Assembly (NCBI RefSeq): GCF_029227915.1
Contig: NC_079889.1
Coordinates: 808,001-868,000, forward strand
DNA from: Hydractinia symbiolongicarpus
Lineage: Eukaryota > Cnidaria > Hydrozoa > Anthoathecata > Hydractiniidae
Length of the DNA stretch: 60,000 bases
Reading direction: 5' to 3'
Part shown: positions 49,601-58,600 of the stretch, piece after piece
Numbering within the stretch: position 1 is the stretch's first letter
How the letters are laid out: every line of letters starts with the position of its first letter
Position numbers and translations under genes: made by a program
Notes under the pieces: generated by a model
What the model was told of the DNA's origin: nothing
The model's database searches: none
The model's input: the letters and a program-made list of their open reading frames with translations, nothing else

Positions 49601-52600
49601 CGTTATTGGAAGTATCTTGGGTGGTCTCTTAGGAGGGCCATCTGTTGCTGTTCCAGCTGGAGCTGCAGAACTTGCTAAAGAAGGACCTATCCACCTGGAG
49701 CCAATGGCTGGACAAATGGCCCCCGCCCTAGGAGCAGGTTTAGCTTCTGGTTTAGCAGGAGCACCTAATGCTCTACCAGCAGATTATCAGCATGAACCCT
49801 CGTCAAGTTTAGTTGCACATGGACTGCCTCCTGGAATAGCAGGAGCAATGGGTATTTCAGGATTAGCTGGTGATGGCATGTTTAATCTTTTTGGAAACGG
49901 AGGTGGCGGAGGTTTCGGTGGATCTGATGTTGGTAATTACGGTGGTGGCTATGGTGGAAGCGGACTGGCCTCACTCAGTGGTGGTGGCGGTGGTGTAGGT
50001 TCTTTTAGTCAAGGTGGAGGAGGCGTCGGTGGAAGTCTTGGTCCTGGTTTTGGTCTAGGATGGTTAAATAATGCACCGATGACGGGTATTGGTAGAAGTT
50101 TCTCCCCTCCACCTCTCAAACCGTCATCCATTGTTGACCTGATATCGGCTTTAGCAAAAACCAACTCGCAGCTTCCAGTAACTGCAGATACAAAACAAAC
50201 TATTTCTGACTCTCTAAGTTCAAAAATAACTCAGCATGGAAACGAGGCTACTTACTCTTCCAATGATCCAACACCAGTTGTTAAATCGACAAATGACACA
50301 GCTAATGCTTCCCCGAGTACTGTTATGAATTCTGATCCTATGAAGGCCTATATGAAATCTGTAGCAGATGCCATGAACACGCCAAATGCCATAACTCAAA
50401 ACCTTCCATCACGAAACATGTTTGCTTTGTTGTCAAAACCTGCAGAAAATAAACTTCCTGCAAATTTTGCCAACTTGCTATCCAACGCGCACGCAGATGA
50501 CTTGCTCAATAGTTTGCAGAGTCAAAACAATTTAGTTTCACCCCTAGCACAACCAAATATGTTTGGTTTAGCAAGTCCAGATCCAGCCAGTAATATTGTG
50601 GATTATTTAACAAGAACCATAGCAAATTCGATATTAGCGAAGCGTGGGGATGTGTCTAACTATAAGACTCTTTCTGAAAGTGAACAAAAGGAATTGCAGA
50701 TTTTGCTAAAGAAAGAAATTGTGAGTAAAGTTTTTGGAACAAAAGACAAACTGAATGATACGTCCTTTAAAACACAGCAATCTAAAGATGAATCTCGTTC
50801 TCTGAATATTCCTGAAAATCCCACCGTTTCTCGGTTTGATAACCCAGCCAAAACAGTAACAGTTGATGACAGTCGACAAAACGAGGCCTTAAGAAGAGTG
50901 CTGGAGAAGAAAGTATCAAATTACATGATCAATGAAAAATCAAAGAACCTCCAAATCCAAGATGGAGGAGAAAATAAAATAAATCTACCATCCAGTGAAA
51001 TAAAATCCTACGTAAAAGTTCCTGGTAAAAACATGTATCAAGTTTTTCCTGGCTTTCGCCCTGCAAGTTACTTGAACATCAATGGAAAACTATACGAAAG
51101 AACTGGAGTTGGGCGCTATCACGTGGTTAAATCAAAGCAACCTATTGCTACTATAGGCTCATCTTTAAATCACGTGACTAAACCGACACAATCCATTGGT
51201 AGTTTGGGATCAATTTTCAGTAAAGGTCTCAATCATATACCAAGAAAAAAACACAAAGACGAAAAAGTTGTAGTCAAAAGCGTAAATAGAAAATCCGGAA
51301 TTGATTCGCAAAATAGCGTTAAAATAAATGACACATTTAACCCTAATGTAAAAAGGACTTTAGTTGATATACCAGTCGATGGTACGGTTGAAAAACCTAT
51401 CCCAGTACTAGATATACCTGCTGAAGAAAAAGTCAAACTGACACCCATAGAAAAGTTAAAGAATTTTTATCATCTAAATAGAACTACTGACAAATATGTG
51501 GCTGCATCAAAACGAGACTACGATAAAAGGTAAAAGGCTGTATAAACGAGCCTATTTTTTAATTCGTTAATCAAGGCATGATATTACGATTAGGGGTGTA
51601 TGGTCTTATTTACTAGTCGATAGTCCGTGGATAAATTTACCGTTTCACCTGTATTTTTATTGCATCTTGCATTTTCGTGTGCCACAATACTCATCTTGTT
51701 TAAAAAACATGGATGAGAAAATGAGTTACTCTGCGGAGGGTCAGGAATAAAGCTGCACACATTTTTAATAGATAGAATACAGTTACTAATACAACAAACT
51801 AGTTGCTCACATGTGGGGAACTTACTGAAATTCGTATGTCGCAGTAGAGTTGACGAATCGTATTTGGTATTCTTAACTTCAAGCTTTCGTGCGTAGTTAG
51901 CACGGCCCACTTTTGACCCAACAGGCAAATTTTGACTATTATTATAAAGCCCAGTACCCTTTCATAATAATAATGACATTGACCAAGTACCTTTTTGTAC
52001 GTAACATCTTTTACATTCGCCCGTACTTACGTTTTAGAAGAAAAGATGAGGACGAAGATAAAGAAAACACTGAAAGTGAAAGAGACCACGGATCAAGTAG
52101 CGATGACGATTTTGACGGAGCTGAAGATGTTCACAGTGATAAAGATGAAATGGATGACGCCGATGATGAACAGTGGGAGGCTGATTACAAAAAGAGAAAA
52201 GATGCTTACCGAGATAAAAAAGTATATACCCTTCAGACGTCATGTGGAAGTATTTACATCAACGTAACAAACTCTTTGGAATTTAAAATACGCAAGGGAC
52301 TGAAACGTAAATGTTAAACAGGCTTCGGTTACCTTGTTTGACTTTTTAATATGTAATAACAGGATGTGTAGAAACAATAAAATTAGATTTAAATGTGGAA
52401 TTTAAACTGCCTGAAAAGGAACTTTGAACTGTTCCTTAAGAAAGCACCGGAAGTCGAATACACATTGCAAAAATAACTCGAACAATTGTTCTTCAGTATA
52501 CTTTTTTGCTTCAGGATCGTGACGAAGAACAATCGCGGGAAGTCGAAGAAAAAACTGAAATTGAGCGCGATAATGATAAAGATGACAACGAGGTTAATCA

Positions 52601-55600
52601 TCCACCTGATCAACTCGAACTCGAGGCTGAAGAAGACAGTCATAGACGAAGTAGAGACAAAGATGATGAACCCTCAAATAACACTGGTAACTGCTGTGTA
52701 TCTTTGTTTCTCAACTTAATCGAATTTTTTTTCTCAACCCATTAGAATCATTGTTTCCAACTCAATCGTATCTTTGTTCTCAACCCAATCAAATCTTTGT
52801 TCTCAACTCAATTGCATCCTCGTTTCCAACTTAATCGAATCTTTGTTCCCAACTTAGTCGAATCTTTGTTCCTAACTCAATCGAATCTTTGTTCCCAACG
52901 TAATCGAATCTTTGTTCTCAACTTAATCGCATCTTTTTCCCAACTCAATCGAATCTTTTTCTCGACTCAAATCGCATCTTTGCTTTCAACTTAGTCAAAT
53001 CTTTGTTCCCAACTCAATCGAATCTTTGTTCCCAACTCAATCGTACCTTTGTTCCCAACTCAATCGTTCTCACAAGGAAGCCTGTGAACTAATGACGTCA
53101 GTACACGTTTTAGAATATGAAAAACAACAACCATCAACACAGCATGCACATCGCCGATTTCAAGAAGAGGATGAGCACCATAATTCTTCGTTTGAACATT
53201 CTTTGACGGAAAAACTGTTAGACGCTGTTTTATCTGATAAAATCGGTCATCACGAGCACGCTGAAGGAGGGGTGAACTTAGGTATGTTTTAGGTAAAAGG
53301 TAAAAGAGAAGTGTTTGAGTAAGTCCTATCGCGCAGCGAGTTACGATTATAATACTTGCTATTTAACAGACAACACGAGTTTTCTTATAGTACCTTGTTT
53401 CCGGCACTCTGTAACCTTTTTTCAATTAAGACAACGTCAAAAATGAATACGAAGGGACAAAAAAACTGGGTACGATGTTGCTTGGTAAAACATTTTAAAC
53501 TCGGGTGAATTACATTTTAAATTCATTAGCAGAAGTTGGACCTTTTTTAAAAACAGAGGGTTTTCTGGCTTGTGTTGTTTGTCAAAAAGATTTTGATGTA
53601 ATAACAGCGTTAATTCGGCTTTTATAAAGGTCGCGTGTATCCGATAACTCCCACACATCATGGTTCATTTGAGAATCGAATGACAGACCGTTTGTTAGAC
53701 ATCGTGCTTGTTAACAAGCTCGGCCACCACGCCCACGACCAGGAAGAAGTGCAAGAAAGTAACGTGGGTAGGAGAGCTGTTCAAAATGGCGACACCATCG
53801 TTTAGTTACCATTTTTAAATCATTTGTAGGAAAATAAATTAACTTTTTTTTTACGTGATCATTATCTTCCTATTCAGAAGGAAACATACCAAAGAACAGT
53901 TTCTTTTTTTCCAAGTGGATATTCGTACGTGGTAAATGGTAACTCGAACAGCGGTGGCGCCAATTATATAATACGTAATTTATTAATTTCCTGTATTTCT
54001 TTTCTTAGCTGCTACTGGAGGCTTAATGAATTCCGCATATGCTGCAGGTAAATAATTCATTTATTTGTTTCTAGATACTACTGGTACTGATTCTCTTATG
54101 GACACAGCTTATACCGCTGGTAGGTTCTAGTCTATCACACTAAGTAACAACCTCGCTGCAAGGGCTTTTTTGTACAAAAAAGCCGTGGAAATGGGAACAA
54201 GGATTTATTTATCAATAGAACTTAAACTTATTTCATCTGAGATTAAATTTTACCCGTTATCATTGCGTATTTCCATCTTTGTTGGTTTTAGTACAAAATT
54301 TTTGTTTGTTCTTTTCTTTTTGTTTTTAGGATTCCATACTGGTTTGGCGGGAGGCATGCAGGGTGGTGGTGGCGGTGGCGGTGGTGCTGGAGGTATATTT
54401 TTAAATTTACTTTTTTATGATAACGATGTAATCGTAACTCACATGCGCGCGTAAACACTTCATCTATTTTTGTTGTTGAAAATGTTATTGTTGTTATTAT
54501 TGATGCAGTATGTATATGTGATTATTCTTGCGGTCTTTTTTTGTAGACAACGCAGCCATTATGGATGGAATTAACAGGTTAACCAATACTGTTGCTATGC
54601 TTGCAAACGGTGGCGGAGCTGGCGGTGGAGGTGGTGGAGGAGGTGGCGGTGGAGGTGGCGGTGGTGATGGAGGTTAGTTACAACTTGCTGTTTTAAGAAT
54701 ACTAAGAACAGCCTTACCACTACAAAAATAAAATTAAGTATTGAATTTGATATTTTTTATTATAGGTGGCGGTGGAGCCGCTGCAGCCGCCGCAGCTGCA
54801 GGACTGTCTGGTCAACTAAGTGGTTTAGGTGAGGGGATTGGGTTGTTAATAAAAGAGATAAGAGATTTAAAAGCCTCTCAGGCTGCTGGTGCCGCTGGTG
54901 GTGGTGGAGGTGGCGCGAATTCGTTATTAATGGCAGCCACAATAGGAAAAGCTTTACAGTCTATCAAGCAAGCTCAATCTGCTGTAAGCATGTCAGCAGG
55001 GGGTGGCGGTGGAGCATTTGGTGGGTTTGCAAGAGTTGCTCCGCCACCTTTGGCGTTAATGGGCGGAAGTGGAGGAGTGGCTAATTCAGCCATGATGGGT
55101 GCACTTCAAGCTTTGCAAGCTGGTGGTGGTTTGGCAGGAGCACATAACTTGGGTGCGTCCGCTGGTATAGGTGGTGGTGGATTGATTGGAGGTGGAGGCG
55201 GAGGTGGCTTTAGTGCTTCGGGTGCTGCATTTGCAGCTCCGCCGGTAAGTCCATTTGCTCCAATACTCCAAAGCAGCATGGGCTCCATGGGCGTGCCTGG
55301 TGCGTCAAATTTTATGAACAGTTTAGCTGAGGGGATGAACAAAGTGACGCAACAATACATGGATCAACTTAAAGCTGCTGGCGCTATGAAAATACCTGCA
55401 GCAGGTGGTGGTGGTGGTGACGGTGGTGGTGGTGGTGGCGGCGGGGGTGGTGGGGGTGGTGGAGATGATAAAAAACCCTCAAAAGGTAAAAGAAGAACAA
55501 AAGATAAAAAATCAAAACGAGGCCAAGTAATAACCATTGACAAAAATGAATTAGCACAACTTTTGAAAGAATCAGAAGAGAGGCATGGCAAAAAGAAAAG

Positions 55601-58600
55601 TTCAACAAGCATCGCAAAAGCATCTCCGCAGGAGATAGGACCAATTTTAGGAGCTGAAAAATTGGTTTCAAACCAGCCGAAATCAAAAATGAAGAAACTA
55701 GCAAAGGAAGCTGAAAAAAAGCTGAAAGAACAAGAAGCAGCGGCAAAACAGGAAATGCTGAACCAAATGTTGGCTGAGAAAGCACAAAGTATGAAGTTTG
55801 GCATTGGTTTGAAACCAAGTAAGTGTTTAACTGCACTAACCAGACTATTTTGGTGTCCTGTCCTAAAAGTATTTAAAATTATTTTATTGGTGATGTGCAC
55901 TATGTATTTTACGTAAGACTAAACGAAAACTGGAATACTTTGTTGATGATTTTTGCCCTTCTGACATTATACGACAACATTTATATGCCGTTATGTTTCA
56001 AAGACGGTTGAACTATTACAGACAAAAAGTCGATACTTGCCATTTTAACGTCAAAAAGCAAATATTAACGCCAGTTAATGGCTAATGTAATAAGACCTTT
56101 ACGACCTTTTACACGAACTTGACAATTTTCTCTTTACTTAATAGCGAAGCCTGGCGTTACACGTGAGATTTACTGGGACATTGACGACATAAGTGACGGC
56201 TACATAGAAGGACTGTATAAGAACAGTCGATTCCCTTCAAAACCCGACAAAAGTGACGTTTTATATAACTTTGACTCGTCGACAATACAAAGTGATGGGT
56301 TCGGTCAACGTGTATATGGATGGTTTCTGCCTCCTCTCACTGGTGGATACATTTTCTACACGTCTTGTGATGACGCTTGTGATATGTTTTTAAGTCCAAA
56401 TGAAAATCCAACCTTAAAATTGAAACTTGTCTCGCAGAAGCAGTGGTCTGATCACAACCAGTTTGACAAGTATGAGTTATTCTGTTAATTAAACATCAAC
56501 GGACTCTGTGTTGCTTTCTATGGATAGAATTTGTGGTATACTAATTACACCTCATTGTGAGCAATTCCAACCGAGCAGACATTTCAACAATTTTCGCGGT
56601 TTTTATCCCTTTTCGCGAAAATGTACTGCAACGGAAGTTGGATTCAAAACTATTCACGCAAGTTTATCATTGCGATTTTTTTTCGTTTTTCCGACCATAC
56701 TTAACGCGGGAAAACGAGGGGATTCGTTTCATTAGAATATCCAGAGTATATCTAACAAGAGATATCGAGAAATATAGGGTGAAGATTGTTGCTTACTTTG
56801 TCCCATTCTAATTTTTTTAAAAATAAATACAACAATTTAATAAGATAATGTTATTTTAGCTAGTTTGGGTTTAGTTTATGAAAAAATCGTCATTTTATTT
56901 TGTGACGAAAGTTTTAATATTCGGAACAAAGATGGAATTTGTGACTGGTAAAGCAGTTGACAAGAACTGGACTGTTGTTCCTTACCCTTTTTCTACTTTT
57001 TCGGTGTCCAAATACTGTATGGTATATAAATAGCCCATTTTATTATTATATTACTGTTGGTTTTTTAAATTGATCTAAAATCCTCACTACTGAAAATTAA
57101 GGAAATTTTATTCACTCGACAAATAATGATAAAATGAGTTAGTGAAATGCCAACCACAGACAAAAATGATATTTAAAAAGGGAAAAATAGTAACAGCAAG
57201 GGATTGTATTGTCCAGATACTTTATATTTTAAGCCTGTGATCTTAGAGAAAGCTAAGAGAAAAACTCAAAGCATTTTACTGTGAAAATTGTGTGGCAGGT
57301 TGTTTAAATTTTGTAAACAAATAAATATACACCGGAATCCTTTTTTTGTAGATATCCATTAATGCAAGCATCAACTGTAGTCCGACTTACAGCTGGTAAA
57401 TCTTACTACATTGAAGGTGTCGAATCTAATTCTGAAGGACCAAACAGTTTATCTGTTGGTGTTCAACTTCCCAATGGACTTGTGTTACGCCCCATTACAG
57501 GTGAATTTCTCAATCGTGCACCAGATGCTGCAGCTGGAAGTTCTCGAAATCTGGATGGAAAAGAAAGCGGTGCTTCATATTCCCAAGCTGAATTTTTGAC
57601 CAGCAGTCAAACTGGAGGTGGAGGTGTGGATGCTGGTGGTGGTCTGGGTCTTGGTTCACTTGGAGAGTTAAACCCTTCTGAAGCAATGTCAAAGGCGCCA
57701 TTAGGGTTTGTGTTTCCAAGCGCGCAATCAGGTATATTGACTTCCTTTAACATTTCAGCCACGAGACTTTTATAACTTTATATAAATAACCGTAGTTTAT
57801 ATTGTTCGAAATTGTTTTAACTAACTGAAATTTTTCATTGGTGCACAACAATTTTACTTAGGGACAGCCAGTGTTAATCCCGGTGTTATGAAGAAAAAGA
57901 TTGCCCAAACCATCGCCGCCGGTATTGCAGCCGGAATAATCAGTGGAGGAAGTGAACTACTCAAAAGTATTGAAAGTGCTTTAAAGTCGTCAATTGCGGC
58001 TGTGCCCCCTCCCGCAGCTGCTGCTGCCGGTGGTGATGGTGGTGGTGATGGCAATGGCGATGGTGGTGGTGGAGGTGGAGGTGATGGCAGTGGTGGAGAC
58101 GGAAAACCTGCACCTGGTGCTCCAGGTGGTGCCGGCGGCCCAGGTGGACCTGGTGGACCTGGCGGTCCAGGAGGACCTGGTGGACCCGGAGGACCTGGTG
58201 GTCCTGGTGGACCTGGTGGACCGATGTCTTTGGCGCCAGTGTTGTCCTTACCTGTTCCTATGGAGATGCATCGTTATGTTGAAGAACATGATGATGACGA
58301 CCACCACCATAGCAACCACGACAAACATTTCACTGAGTCGAAATACCATGACAACCACATGGGGGAAGGCACGCAATGGATGGGACATGACAATCACTAT
58401 GGACTATCTCCATATCTTTTACCTGGAATGCCAGGTGGTAATGGTGGTCCTGGTGGACCAGGCGGCCCAGGTGGACCAGGTGGCGAGGGTGGTCCTGGGG
58501 GACCCGGTGGTCCAATCAATGCCTTAGATCAGCATTTTGTGTCCAGTGCATACTTGCAGCAGCCTCATGGAAACCCAAACTTTGGTCATGGAAGCAATAG

